Of a stretch of DNA of 64,000 nt, positions 41,916-52,541 are shown in pieces. The stretch covers positions 24,771,400 through 24,835,399 of the forward strand of contig NC_088305.1 in the NCBI RefSeq assembly GCF_032854445.1, read 5' to 3'. Below the pieces are notes generated by a model. It did no database searches. It was not told the origin of the DNA and worked only from the letters and a program-made list of their open reading frames with translations. Both the position numbers and the translations under genes were made by a program. The stretch is from Liolophura sinensis (Eukaryota; Mollusca; Polyplacophora; Chitonida; Chitonidae). Within the stretch, counting starts at the first letter, position 1; every line of letters begins with the position of its first letter.

Positions 41916-43575
41916 AATATGCCTTCCTTTAACAAGTAAGCCTGTGATAATGACATTCCAGGGGCATCTAACAGCAATAACAGACCTCACAAATCCATCA
42001 GAACCCAATAAAGCTCCCTTGTTAATACCGTACTGAAAAGTGCTATTGTTGTCTCTATGACATCTAACACATATCTGTGCCACACCACTTTGGACTGAAA
42101 AATAAAACGGCCAATATGGAGCGGAAGGCCTTTTTTGGTATAATAAGAGTTGCCTTCGCTTTACAAGCTATAACAACATCTCTAAATCTAAAATTAAACC
42201 TCGATAATTTGGTATTTTCAAATCTGTCAATAGTATAAGGCCCACCACAAATGATCCGTGAAATGAAAAAACTCCCTAGTCACTAGCCAACCATCAAAAT
42301 CATACATCTTACATAATTCATCTGCAGTTCGATTCCTGTCTCTAGGAATCCACGCAAGCTCAAGATCAAAGTTGTACAGACAACATACAAAATAAATGTT
42401 ATCAGCTAGCACGTGTAAACATATATTCCTGCCACCTGAATGCACGACGGTGACGCATTTCTGACTGCCCGTATACCATTTAACGGACTTTCCTATTAAA
42501 ACAGAACCACAAAGGTAACAGGGAATTGGACGACTTTCAGTTCTCTCCAAGTAGAGCTTTCTCAATCGACCAAAACTTGTAAAAAATATTGTCTGGGATG
42601 GCTGTAGCTGTTGTAAATGCTTCAGATGCAATATCCGACGCATCATACGCCAACAAAACTGGTGTAGAGTTATGACACAAATTAAATCCATTCAAATCAT
42701 GGCAGTTATCTTTCCAAAACAGAAGTTCTTGTATTGCATCTGGTTAGTTCTTTAAGGTAAAAAGTTGATTCCAACTACCAGTGGTAAAAATAGCAAAATA
42801 AAAAATAAATGGTTTTTATTCTGGTAATATTTCCAAGGACTGGATACACAGAAACAACCATGACGCTTACCCTTGCTAGCTGCCTGGCGGTTACAGTGTT
42901 GAACTTTTTAAGAGTGTGCTCTGTTGCCCAGTGTATATCCTCCAGGCTTCGGTCAGTGATACGGAGATTTGTGTCCCACACAAAATGAAGCCATTCTAAA
43001 ACGGTAACAGCGAAAGAGACACGTTTAGATAAGCGTTAAAACACAAAGTGTCATCTAAATTAACCACCAACTTAACGAAATCTCCAATACTTTACTCGAG
43101 GACGAATACATTTTGTAAACACATATAGCGCACAAGTCAGCCCAAATGGAAGAACAGTGGACGAATAATACGTCTGTACTTCGTTACAGACCAAAGAAAA
43201 ACCCAAATAATTTTGCCCGTCCTCACAAATGTCGATATGGTGATATCCATTTTTGATTTAAAATCAAATTCAACCTCCAAGATCTACGTGTTGTATGGCG
43301 AATCTTCAATTTTAACAGATTTACGGGTAACAAACTGATTGACATAACGTAAATCTAAGATTAAGTGCTTATCATTATTTGATTGTTCATTTTCATTGCT
43401 GGAGGACACCTGCTTCTGGGTCTCCATGAAGTTTGTGTAGACACTGACCTCCAGAAGGGAATAGTTATCGAATCTGACGCCTCGGAAACACTGGCCGTTG
43501 CTGGACGTCCGGACTTGAAAATCGCCAGGCTTTGTTTAGTTGTTGGAAAGGACGAAAGGAACATCTCCCACCGAA

Positions 43576-43769
43576 TTTTATTTATTTATTTATTTGATTG
43601 GTGTTTTACGCCGTACTCAAGGATATTTCACTTATACGACGGCGGCCAGCATTATGGTGGGTGGAAACCGGGCACAGCCCGGACGAACTCACAGCGACCG
43701 CACTGGTGAGAGACTCTTCAGTCATTACGCTGCGCTAGCGCGCTAACCAACTGAGCCACGGAGACCCCC
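43576..43769 (-). mobile_element. SINE with internal deletion and target-site duplication
   Basis: Tail, part of the core and the complete head (gcgctagcgcgctaaccaac) are present; the middle of the core is deleted. The 11-base repeats ctcccaccgaa lie at 43565-43575 and 43770-43780. Confidence 0.93.
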
Positions 43770-43780
43770 CTCCCACCGAA

Positions 43781-45370
43781 AGATCCACCGGAAACTACAA
43801 CTGCGTTATCGTTGGCGCCTTCGCTGTGACATTGACGTCGTCGCTGTCTTTACGAGGTTACGCCTTTTGATTGGGATAACCTCATCTTTCAAAACTCGAC
43901 TTTCAAATCTTTCCGTTGTCTATCAAAAATGTTCAAAATTTTTCAAGGAAGGCCTCCGATAATTCACCAGGAATTTATTTCTGAGAAACTCTGGACCTAG
44001 AATCAGTTTGTGAACCTTCCATGATAATTTGTGAAACAGATTATGAGGCCAAATTAACATAAATAAGCGCGGTCATTCTTCTGCGTCTGGAGCTCGATGG
44101 CCGCGGTGAACCATTGTAGCCTACTCATAGGTTTCTGGCCTCAGGCTCTAATTAATTTTCCATAAGCGACAATGTGAACGTCTACTGCTGCATCTCAGTG
44201 CAAAACATTCCGTAGCCAATAACCTTTGGTGCATACCTGGCCCAGCCTGTGAGAAAGCAGCCATGAATATCTTGACAGTAGTTGACCGTCAAAATTGGCC
44301 GTCAAAATCTGGACCTTTCTATACCGGCAGCTGGGAGGGGTGCCTAGCAACGCCAAAGGGACGTCACTCGCAGCCTCATCACCACCTGTCTCCTTGTGTC
44401 CTCTCGCCCAGAGTTTCAAACTTTCATCATTAAAACTCATACTTGCCTATAGCTTAGACAATTTCCATCATGTAGCAAAAACGACAACAATCAGATCAAA
44501 TAATAATATCTAAAAATATGTCCTGCTGGAAATACAAAGGACTCCGACTGGTTCATGGCAGCCGGAAAAAATACTGCCAGGTTATCTAGGAATGTGGACC
44601 AACTGGCGTTTATTTTACTGACATTTTCACGATTCTGTTGATTTGTGATTACAGACTGTTCTTGTTAGTTCAACAGAGTTCTTTTACAAGAGGCAATTTG
44701 TCATGACAGTACTGATGGGTATGCACGCTAATCTCTTGCTTGCATGTAAGTGAAAAAGTCGCGGAGATTGTCGTCGTTGTCTCACAGACCAGTGTAGAAC
44801 CTCGGATACAGACCACAGTCATCCTGCAAAAGCTAGATATAAAGATTTCTCTGCGAAGCTTCTGTCCCAGGTGACATGCAGAACAACGGGATTTTACAGA
44901 TCTTGATTTGGCCCGAAAACAGATAATTAAAATTGCAGACATTGCTTTCATCTTAATTCTGTCGACTTTTCTTTGCCTTACGAATTACAACTAACCCAGC
45001 TTGGCAAGCCATTTATTTGTGTCTAGTTTACACACGTTCATATTTTCCCTTGTGAATTGGTTGCCCATATTTCCATTAACGTCTACCAATACTTTGACCT
45101 ACAAGCTGTAGTGATAACGTGGTGTGTATGCCTTCAGACTATTCAAGACTATCTTTTGGTAGAACTTTGTTACCTCAAACTTCGAGATCATGTTAAACTA
45201 AGAACACCACCAGCACCTGTCACAGTTGTCATTTCTACCTGCACACCAAGAAACGTCATTTAGATGCAGTATGCTAGAATAGAATCTGCAACTGTCCTCA
45301 TTCATCATGTGCCACGAGATTATAAACGCAGCTTGTCTGCTTTCCTAGGTTGATTACTGCTGGAAGTAAG
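43781..45370. other. Gene 2 intron 5, no gene assembled
   Basis: Short frames on both strands (for example 44195-44440 and 44670-44951, minus) have no recognisable domains. Possibly further debris of the retroelement or of the minus-strand exon group beside it. Confidence 0.4.
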
Positions 45371-45376
45371 TAGTTA

Positions 45377-46241
45377 CCTGTCCGTGTCTGGGATGAGTGA
45401 TATGAGGCCTTTTAGGAAAGGTTCTGTGGGGTCCAGGAAAGCTGATTTGGTCTCTGCTAGAGTTTCTCCCCGACCAATGTCCTTTAAGTAATCTTCAATG
45501 ATCTGTGTGACATCTTTCTCAGTTTTCCACTGTATCTCGGTCGGCAATATTGTAAATGGGTTGATCAAGAGGGTTGACTTGGCGGCCATGGCCATGACAG
45601 GCGGCCCAGCACACGTTGCCATTAGAAACGTCATCAAGTGTTCCATTACCTTCCATTGAATTTAGCTGTGTGATTTCTATCTTTAAAGCCTTTATGGCAG
45701 CAATTTCTTTGGGATGAGTAACATATGTCGACTTTAACATAATTTGATGTATGGCTTTGAACGATTCAGGGAGCTCAGCTTATTGTTCTGTGTGTGGTGA
45801 GGGTTTAGGACAGACGATTCCTCTCTGTATAGCCCCCCCCCCCCCCACCCCCCACACCACTTCCATTCCTCGATCAGTTGGGTGCTTGATCAGTGAGATT
45901 CTCATCCCGTGAAATTACCTGGAAGCACGTGCTGTCGACGGCTTCTGTGATAAACATGTTAGACGAGCGCAGACATTTACTGATCAATCCTTTGTTCTCG
46001 ATAGTAATACTCACACACTCACACACACGGATGCCCAGGGGTGTGATGATGTTCAATACCACATCCTATGATATGGACAACATAAGTTTCTAAAAGACCT
46101 CTTCCTGTTGTAAATTATAAGTCTTCCGCCATCTGGCAGCACATTCTCTGCTCTTAACGTGCCGGGAATTAGTGTTTGCATTGTATCGCCGTTGTGGCTG
46201 TTGCAACGATGACAGTGTTTCAAATTCTCGGTTTCTTCCAT
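45377..46241 (-). pseudogene. Unidentified minus-strand exon-like group nested in gene 2 intron 5
   Basis: Three minus-strand stretches look protein-coding. 46065-45919 is a 49-codon phase 0-0 exon with acceptor ccatatcatag and donor CCAG/gtaatt (residues include ITPLGIRVCECVSI and SSNMFITEAVDS). 45740-45650 is open (STYVTHPKEIAAIKALK). 45533-45377 ends at donor ACAG/gtaact (EKDVTQIIEDYLKDIG, FLDPTEPFLKGL). An upstream frame, 46241-46090, has CHRCNSHNGD. The second and third pieces are in different frames without clean splice sites between them, so a frameshifted gene fragment is likelier than a working gene. I do not recognise the family. Confidence 0.35.
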
Positions 46242-46298
46242 ATTTTACTATGATGCCATTTAGAACAACGTTCTAAATGGCATCATAGTAAAATATGG
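46238..46298. repeat. Perfect 29-bp inverted repeat with 3-base loop
   Basis: Arms 46238-46266 and 46270-46298 are exact reverse complements (outer end ccatattttactatg, inner end tttagaac) around the spacer aac. Confidence 0.97.
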
Positions 46299-46399
46299 AC
46301 GATCAAACCATGGATACAGAGTTACCAAATCTCGTTCGTATAAGGAAATAAAACAAATACATAATGGTGGAAACAATATGGCTGCCGGTATCGAAAGAG

Positions 46400-46850
46400 G
46401 TCCTTTATATGGCCACAATGCGGCTGAAACATTGCCGATGTGGTGTTAAGCCTTAATCATTGTCATATTGTTCAAGGGGCACCAATAAGAACTATTTTCT
46501 TTAAGAACTTCCCAAGTTCATAAATATTCAAACAAATGTTTCTCAGTTGTCCGGATCATTCATCGTATATATAAATTTCTTTTCGTAAGACACCTATGTT
46601 ACAGAAAATGGGGTCCAGAAAGAGTTGCTAAACATTTTTATAGGTCACTTGATACATTTTTCGGACCTTTTTACCATTACCGATGAACGAGTTTCAAAGC
46701 GTGCAAGAATTTTTTTATGACGGAATCTTGAAGTCTGCAAGTAAGTTTTATCTTTAAAATTCTTTCCAACATTTATTACCTCGAGTATCACAGATCACAT
46801 ACAGTCGATCCAGATATCTTCAAAGTAAAAGAGCGGACTTGTATAATGGC
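46400..46850 (+). repeat. Dispersed intronic repeat, copy 1
   Basis: Shares ordered blocks with 51523-51785: tattgtcgatgt/tttgccgatgt then gttaagcc, ttctttaagaacttcccaag, gcgtgcaagaatttttt, gtaagtttta and catttattacctc, cgatccagatat. Both copies lie in introns of gene 2. The type is unknown. Confidence 0.65.
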
Positions 46851-47169
46851 GGAAACAAAATGGCTGCCGGTATTGAAAGAGGTTATTTTTGTAATGGCTC
46901 TGCATCTGAAAATGTTCAGACAGAGATAATCTGGAAGTTTCATGCTTTTATGATAAAATGCACACCTGCCTTCATATTTTACACGCATCGCCTTGACTAC
47001 GACACAGCACATCAAATGAAAACCAATAGGCCATCCAAACTGCATATCACAATCTCGTAAGTTACGATAACAAATACATGTAGCTAATACGGTTATGAAC
47101 AACTGGGCTCTGTCTATTCAAACGTTTCACAAATAAGTAAAATAAAAACGTCATATTTCTTACTTCCAG

Positions 47170-47265
47170 GTCAGCGGTGCCCTCTGCACAAATGTAGACC
47201 CTGCACCACCGGACATGTGTACGATACGAACGGCTGTAAGACGTGCCAGTGCCAGGATCCCTCCT
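47170..47265 (+). CDS. Gene 2 exon 6: antistasin-like module
   Basis: The acceptor tattcttacttccag-type sequence ends at 47169 and the donor gtgagg starts at 47266. The exon has 96 bases and is phase 1-1. It encodes CPLHKC, CTTGH, YDTNGCKTCQC and DPSC. The C-x3-C-x2-C...GC-x2-C-x-C order is that of antistasin-type protease-inhibitor modules. Spliced to exon 5 (donor 39995) it completes a Cys codon (KAC-QRC). Spliced directly to exon 4 it also completes a Cys codon in the same frame. If the TAG at 39773 is always included and read as a stop, this exon is untranslated. Confidence 0.65.
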
Positions 47266-47279
47266 GTGAGGCGAGTGGC

Positions 47280-47438
47280 TGGACAAGGGGATGTGTCTCG
47301 GTGGTGGGACAAGGAGATGTGTCATGGTGGTGGGACTCCGGGGTAAGGCACGGTGTGGGACACGGGGGTTTGGCACAGGTTTTTGTCACGAGGATATGAC
47401 ACAGAGATTGGGCAAGGAAATGGGGCACGGGGATTTAA
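47280..47438 (+). repeat. G-rich degenerate repeat, left part
   Basis: Imperfect gggacacggggatttggcac-like units. The same kind of text continues at 49490-49660 after about 2 kb of inserted repeats. Confidence 0.6.
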
Positions 47439-47439
47439 C

Positions 47440-47500
47440 ACTGTGAGTGAGTGAGTGCTTGTGTTTAACGTCGTACTCAACAATTTCTCAGTCATATGAA
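47440..47500 (-). mobile_element. Tail fragment of a third SINE-like family
   Basis: The reverse complement reads catatgactgagaaattgttg, agtacgacgttaaacacaag and then cactcactcac, a gttaaac-cactcac type 3' end different from the AATAAA family. It sits at the left edge of the insertion that splits the G-rich repeat. Confidence 0.55.
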
Positions 47501-47613
47501 AGGGTGTATGTAATGTGCCTCCTTGTTTCATTTATATAGTCTTTATTTTGTAATCTTTGGTACCATGATAAACCATGACTTATACTGTGACCCATTTGGT
47601 GAATACAACAACT

Positions 47614-47630
47614 TGACAGATAGATAAATG

Positions 47631-47712
<82 letters not shown>

Positions 47713-47722
47713 CATTTATCTG

Positions 47723-47776
<54 letters not shown>
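47614..47776. repeat. (TA)n inside an inverted repeat
   Basis: (TA)n at 47631-47711 is bordered by tgacaga(taga)taaatgc on the left and gcatttatctgtca on the right (47711-47724), which are reverse complements apart from a 4-base insertion. A second (TA)n run follows at 47725-47775. Confidence 0.92.
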
Positions 47777-47780
<4 letters not shown>

Positions 47781-48164
47781 TAATCAGACTAGCGAATTAC
47801 ATGTGGAGGAGAAAGTGCTTTTGGTGAAAACGTGCACGATGGACGATATCATATAGACATGTGGTTGAATAAATAGGAACATCGACAGATATCTAAGAAC
47901 AATATTTTGGAAAATTTCCTGAAATTATACAGCTAAATATGCAAATAGGATTACAGATGATTTTGTCTCTCGGAGTAAAGCCTGAGACTGATGGTATAAA
48001 TACATACTGCTTAATTAAATCTCCGACTCTCATTAATAAAGCAACCCACATGTATAATTATTTCATTAAATTTTGCCGGAAATGTCATATACCCAAAAAG
48101 TAACGTAACAGGCGTAATAACACCAGTATAACCCGACGCCGTAACACCATCCATCAGTTTTACA

Positions 48165-49280
48165 GATCATACAGATGACATTTTAACATGACATTTTAAT
48201 GTTCAGTATTTTCATACTTGTGGCCACAAGCACAATTTTGGAGGATCAGAAAGGAAGTTGTCAAATGGATCGCCATTGAGATTACTGCAGCCATTTCGAA
48301 GTCGGCGTCTTAAAATGTTTGTCAATCTAGATTCTGGGTAGTACCATGGAGGTGGTCTTGTCGACTGAAACAATAAATTGAGCTTAGATTTAAAATGGGC
48401 TGGATCACTGAGTTGTTTCACATGAGGTGGGGCGGGGGGAGAGCATTCCAATCTGGAACAGTGCGAGAGAAGGATGAATTTCTGAACTGTTGTGTCCGGC
48501 AGAATATAAGGGTAATTGCTCCAACAGAGCGCAACGGATAGGGATTTCTATTAGAAGAAAAGTCTGGGATAAGACTATTTAGAACATGAGTTGGTGTTTG
48601 AAAAACTATTTTATGGAAAAGTGTAAGTCTGTGGATTTGACGCCTTTTTGCTAAAGGCGAGAACCCAGATTCCTCATACAACAGTGCCGCTGTACTACTT
48701 CTTGTGAGACCAGTTATAGTTCTCAAGTCGTCTTTTTGAAGCATTTCAATTCGATTTATTTGTTGTTCCGTGAGGTTATCCCAGACTACATCAGCATACT
48801 CAAGGGAAGGTCTAACAAAGGTTTCTACATAATTTCTAAACTTTTCCTGTCCAGTATATATTCAAGACTTTTAAAGATTCCTTTCTTTTTACATGAACCA
48901 GAAATCATATTGTCGATATGCTCGTTCCAAGTGCCATTTTCTGATAGAGTCATACCCAGATGTTGGGATGTTTTAATTGTGACTGAGTTGAAGGTAGGGG
49001 TTAGAATGGATGGTGTTTTGCGTCGGAACGCAATTAAAGCATTTGTTTTGTCAGAATTAAATTTAACGAGCCATTTTTTGGACCACTCCTCAATATTCTG
49101 TAAATCTTTCTGAAGGCTATGAACAACAAGGGGATGGTAGAGGGACCCAAGAACCGAACCCTGGGGTACCCCTGCTTGTAGAGTGCTTATTTCTGAGTGC
49201 TGGCCATGTGCCGGACGGAATTCCACTGCTCTTTTATCTAGTGCTGCTCCACTGAGACGACTTACCGATGTCAAGTAAGC
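48165..49280 (-). mobile_element. 5'-truncated LINE, reverse-transcriptase C-terminal half
   Basis: Minus-strand frames from 49274 down to 48825, then 48744-48418 and 48451-48212, read as one degraded ORF2 end. They show QAGVPQGSVLGS, then NIEEWSKKWLVKFNSDKT and SQHLGMTLSENGTWNEHI, followed by the usual C-terminal region (LTRSSTAALLYEESGFSPL, RRQIHRLTLFHKIV, VPDWNALP). The palm segment with the FADD box is missing between GSVLGS and LQNIEEW. The 3' end has short ATTTTAATGTCATG-type repeats. It sits in gene 2 intron 6, opposite to the gene. Confidence 0.82.
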
Positions 49281-49489
49281 TGCATGCCCGAGCCATTATA
49301 CTGATACGGGTCAAGCAGTCATTGCACTATTCCCTTCACGCTGAACGCCAAGCGACGAAGTTGCAACGTCCTCTTTTAAAGTCTTAAGTGTGACTTGACT
49401 GAACCTGGATCTACAGCTCCCGAAGAGGATGCTCTGCCAACTGTGCTATCCGGGTCGCTTTTAACACTACGATGTAAGACGGCTATGTA

Positions 49490-49660
49490 TTGTGGGGCAA
49501 GGAGATGTGGCACAGCGGTGGGGGACGAGAGTGTGATGTGGCTGTTTGTCATGTGTCACAAGGGTGGGGCGGATTTTGTGTGGCACGGGAGTGGGACACA
49601 GGGTCACAGAGATCTAGCACGGGAATGTAACATGGGGATGTGTAAAGGGGAGGGGTAACG
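49490..49660 (+). repeat. G-rich degenerate repeat, right part
   Basis: ggggcaaggagatgtggcac-like units resemble 47280-47438. The two halves probably formed one array before the LINE and SINE material between them was inserted. Confidence 0.55.
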
Positions 49661-49741
49661 GGAGGGTTTCAAATATTGTATTTAAAAATGTAGAAATGAT
49701 CATTAATTAGATTGCGTATATTGTTATATCTGCACAGGGAG

Positions 49742-49780
49742 TGACGTGTGGCAAGGGCTTTTTCTGTTCAAACTCATATT
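49742..49780 (+). CDS. Possible gene 2 exon 7 (alternative)
   Basis: A 39-base phase 1-1 stretch (TCGKGFFCSNSY) with donor TATT/gtgagt and a weak acceptor ...cacagggag. It would insert 13 residues between the antistasin-like module and the last Cys-rich module without a frame change. If the donor is ignored, the frame runs on to 49950 with six further cysteines, so it could also be an alternative last exon. The better acceptor, cacag at 49737, would put it out of frame, which lowers confidence. Confidence 0.3.
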
Positions 49781-50213
49781 GTGAGTGCTTTTACCTGCAC
49801 ATGAATAATCTCTATTGTCGTGCATATTTAGCAGAAAGTATTTGTGAAACTAAAGGCTTACAGAATAAATGTCCTGTAAACGCGTTCGAAAATACTATTC
49901 ACCACTGCATGATTTCAACAGAAGTTTCCAAAAATACATCGCTGAATTAAATTTCTGATATAGTGCTTTAATTTAAATCCTTTTCCTCGCAGCATTTGTA
50001 CATCAAATTTCATTTGTATTAAATATTTTTTGAACAACGGTAAATTAAACAATTACCGTCAAATTGCAGGCTCTCAGTAGTATATCGTTGACAACATGGG
50101 CATACTGTGTATGAAAAAACAACATTATTTTTTATACTGACACTCATTGTTTTTTACTGACCTTATAATTCCCAAACGTTTCTAACATGACATGAATAAC
50201 TGCTGCATTTCAG

Positions 50214-50292
50214 GTTGTCCAGATAGGGTTAAAATGATACAGTGTGCTGATCCGTGTGCATATAGACAGTGCGGTATCTTCAAAGTATGCAG
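50214..50292 (+). CDS. Gene 2 exon 8: first half of the second Cys-rich module
   Basis: Acceptor ctgctgcatttcag, donor gtaagt, phase 1 to 2. It encodes CPDRVKMIQCADPC, then RQC and KVC. The Cys order C-x8-C-x3-C-x4-C-x5-C parallels exon 3 of genes 2 and 3, which are also phase 1 to 2, so it is a diverged duplicate of the same exon. Confidence 0.7.
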
Positions 50293-50351
50293 GTAAGTTT
50301 TCAATGCAGTATCTGTAAAGAGTGCTCGTAATGTTATTTTGTATACTTTTA

Positions 50352-50765
50352 AGTATGCAAATTTGGCAGAGTGTGAATTATCTTCAGAATATGCGAAACT
50401 TGATTTTACAGTGGCAAAGTTTGTGCAGTATGTTCAAATTGTGGGAAACTTGATTTTACAGTGGCAAAGTGTGTGCAGTATGTTCAAATTGTGGGAAACT
50501 TGATGTTACTGTGGCAAAGTGTGTGTACTATGTTCAAATTGTGGGAAACTTGATTTTACTGTGGCAAAGTGTGTAGTATGTTGAAAATGTGAGAAGCTTG
50601 ATTTTACTGTGGCAAAGTGTGTGTACTATGTTCAGATTGTGGGAAACTTGATTTTACTGTGGCAAACTGTGTGCAGTATGTCCAAAATGTGGGAAACTTG
50701 ATTTTACTGTGGCAAAGTGTGTGCAGTATGTCCAAAATGTGGGAAACTTTTACTGCAGTAAAATG
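50352..50765 (+). repeat. 50-bp tandem repeat, ~8 copies
   Basis: The unit gtggcaaagtgtgtgcagta followed by tgttcaaattgtgggaaac and ttgatttta recurs every 50 bases (gtggcaaag at 50411 and 50461). The first copies are diverged. It lies just after exon 8 of gene 2. Confidence 0.88.
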
Positions 50766-50855
50766 TTTAGGTATATCTCTAAATTGCGGAATTAAGCTCC
50801 ATAGCGCGGTGCAGTGAAAAATAATTTGTTTACGGCGGCATCTTCAACGCGTGAA

Positions 50856-50990
50856 AGCCTGCGGATGGTCGTGGGTTTCCCCCGGGCTCTGCCCGGTTTC
50901 CTCTCCCCATAATGCTGGCCGCCGTCGTATAAGTGAAATATTATTGAGTACGACGTAAAACACCAATGAAATAAATAAATAAAAAAAAAA
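50856..50990 (+). mobile_element. SINE, 5'-truncated
   Basis: Core and tail (gcctgcggatggtcgtgggt, ccgtcgtataagtgaaatat, AATAAATAAAT) are well conserved. No clear target duplication. Confidence 0.88.
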
Positions 50991-51274
50991 TCAGCGTGTG
51001 GGAAGTTTGAAAGTAAGTTTTTTTATACGGTTTTTTCAAGTTCGGAGAAGGTTATATTTAGATTTCCTGTGTCGATGCAAGCTTTGCACTGTGATATTTC
51101 CTGCTTTCCTGCTGCATCTCTTAAGCACTAAAACTGGTTTGAAGCAGTTATTTTATAAGTCTGCAATGGTGAGGGGATGTTATTTTATAAGGATAGATCG
51201 CGCTCCGCTCAATCGTATCACATGCAGACTATAAAATAACTGCTTTTGCCGTTAAAGGTGAAAACAGTCCTACT

Positions 51275-51522
51275 GTACGATGTGATCTGTAAAAACAATT
51301 AGGCAACCTTTGTTGGCATTACTTTACCCGGTAACCTGTCCTACCGTGTTCTTTCGCCACGATTTGACCTGTGAAAACAATTAGGCAACCTTTGTTGGCA
51401 TTACTTTACCCGGTAACCTGTCCTACCGTATTCCTTCGCCACGATGTGACCTGTGAAAACAATTAGGCAACCTTTGTTGGCATTACTTTACCCGGTAACC
51501 TGTCCTACCGTGTTCCTTTACC
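51275..51522 (+). repeat. 82-bp tandem repeat, 3 copies
   Basis: caattaggcaacctttgttg starts at 51296, 51378 and 51460, exactly 82 bases apart, with near-identical units. Confidence 0.92.
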
Positions 51523-51785
51523 ACGATATGGTTGAAATATTGTCGATGTGATGTTAAGCCATACACTTCCACTGTCACCGTGAACCAGAGGCACAAATGA
51601 CACCTCTTTTCTTTAAGAACTTCCCAAGACCCCTATAGTTGCAGCGTTATTGTTAAAGCGTGCAAGAATTTTTTGGTAAGTTTTACCTTTCAAATCCTTT
51701 CCTACATTTATTACCTCAATTGTCACAGATCCCATATAATCGATCCAGATATGTCCAAAGTAGATGAGGGGACTTGATAAAGGGA
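51523..51785 (+). repeat. Dispersed intronic repeat, copy 2
   Basis: Partner of 46400-46850, with the same block order and some deletions. Confidence 0.6.
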
Positions 51786-51939
51786 GATAAACCATACAGA
51801 TAAAGTGAGCACCAGTAGAATACCACTTAAAACAGTGTGTCAAAATATCTGTACTTATTTTTTTCTTTTAGATTTTCTTTTTCACAGGATCAAATATTTT
51901 AATATTTTAAATGTACTTTGGACTTTATCGAACACAATG

Positions 51940-52105
51940 ACATTCTTGAGTACGGTGTAAAACACCAATCGAATAAATAAATAATGAAATAGAGAAAGAA
52001 ATAAATAATTTTATTTATTTATTTGATTGGTGTTTTACGCTGTACTCAAGAATATTTCACTTAAATGACGGTGGCCAAATAAATAAATAAATAAACAAAC
52101 AAATA
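51940..52105. mobile_element. Two SINE tails, tail to tail
   Basis: A plus-strand tail (cattcttgagtacggtgtaa, 51940-51985) is followed by a minus-strand tail and core fragment (tttgattggtgttttacgct, 52009-52078) ending in another AATAAA run. Two insertions appear to have met head-on at their A/T-rich ends. Confidence 0.7.
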
Positions 52106-52489
52106 AACACAATGATAAAGTCTGCGGCCACTTTTAAATCAGCACTTGTAACAATGTTATTCTTTCTTGCCTGAGATTGCTTTCCATTCGACTGCGCAAG
52201 TCCACTGTAAATTGGTACAAAGTCAAGTTTGGACTTATTTCATTTGGGCGCCATTGTTACCGAGGGACGTTTAAACAGCGAGAACAATATGGTACAAGAA
52301 GAAATGACAATCAATCAATCAATTATTCATTCAATCAGTCAGTCATTCGGTGAGGCAGTAGTACGTGGGTCAGTTAGTTAAGCCTTTAATCAAGCAAATA
52401 AAAAAGAAAAAAAATCAATAACATATAATCGATTAAAGAAATAATAATATTACAGTATGTAATGACTCATTATTGTTTCTACGTTTCAG

Positions 52490-52541
52490 GCCATACTGTG
52501 GCTGGTTTGAGGACTGTGTGTGGCGGTTCCTGGCCAAGTAA
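52490..52541 (+). CDS. Gene 2 last exon: end of the second Cys-rich module
   Basis: The acceptor tttctacgtttcag ends at 52489. In the phase left by exon 8 it reads PYCGWFEDCVWRFLAK and then TAA at 52539. The module matches the CGGC module, but the seventh Cys is replaced (CGW for CGGC). Exons 1-4, 6, 8 and 9 together sum to 417 bases, a 138-residue product when the giant exon is skipped, or 151 with exon 7. Confidence 0.68.

Larger units (their letters stand above)
40440..43390 (-). mobile_element. DIRS/Ngaro-like retroelement fossil
   Basis: Minus-strand pieces appear in the expected order. Reverse-transcriptase remains (about 43390-43075) read FDLK and FGL-type motifs across frameshifts. 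Next, 42981-42775 reads TARQLARVSVM and PVLGN. An RNase H-like domain follows at 42691-42227 (VKWYTGSQKC, LAWIPRDRNRTADEL, DFDGWLV). A tyrosine-recombinase C-terminus lies at 40745-40440 (FGLHSLRSGGATRAANYRI, then KKHGKSENAQGGY, with the H-x-x-R box and a terminal Tyr). RT, RNase H and a tyrosine recombinase define DIRS-order elements. Frameshifts, a SINE insertion and an internal 114-bp array show it is dead. The family call rests on motif recall. Confidence 0.72.
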
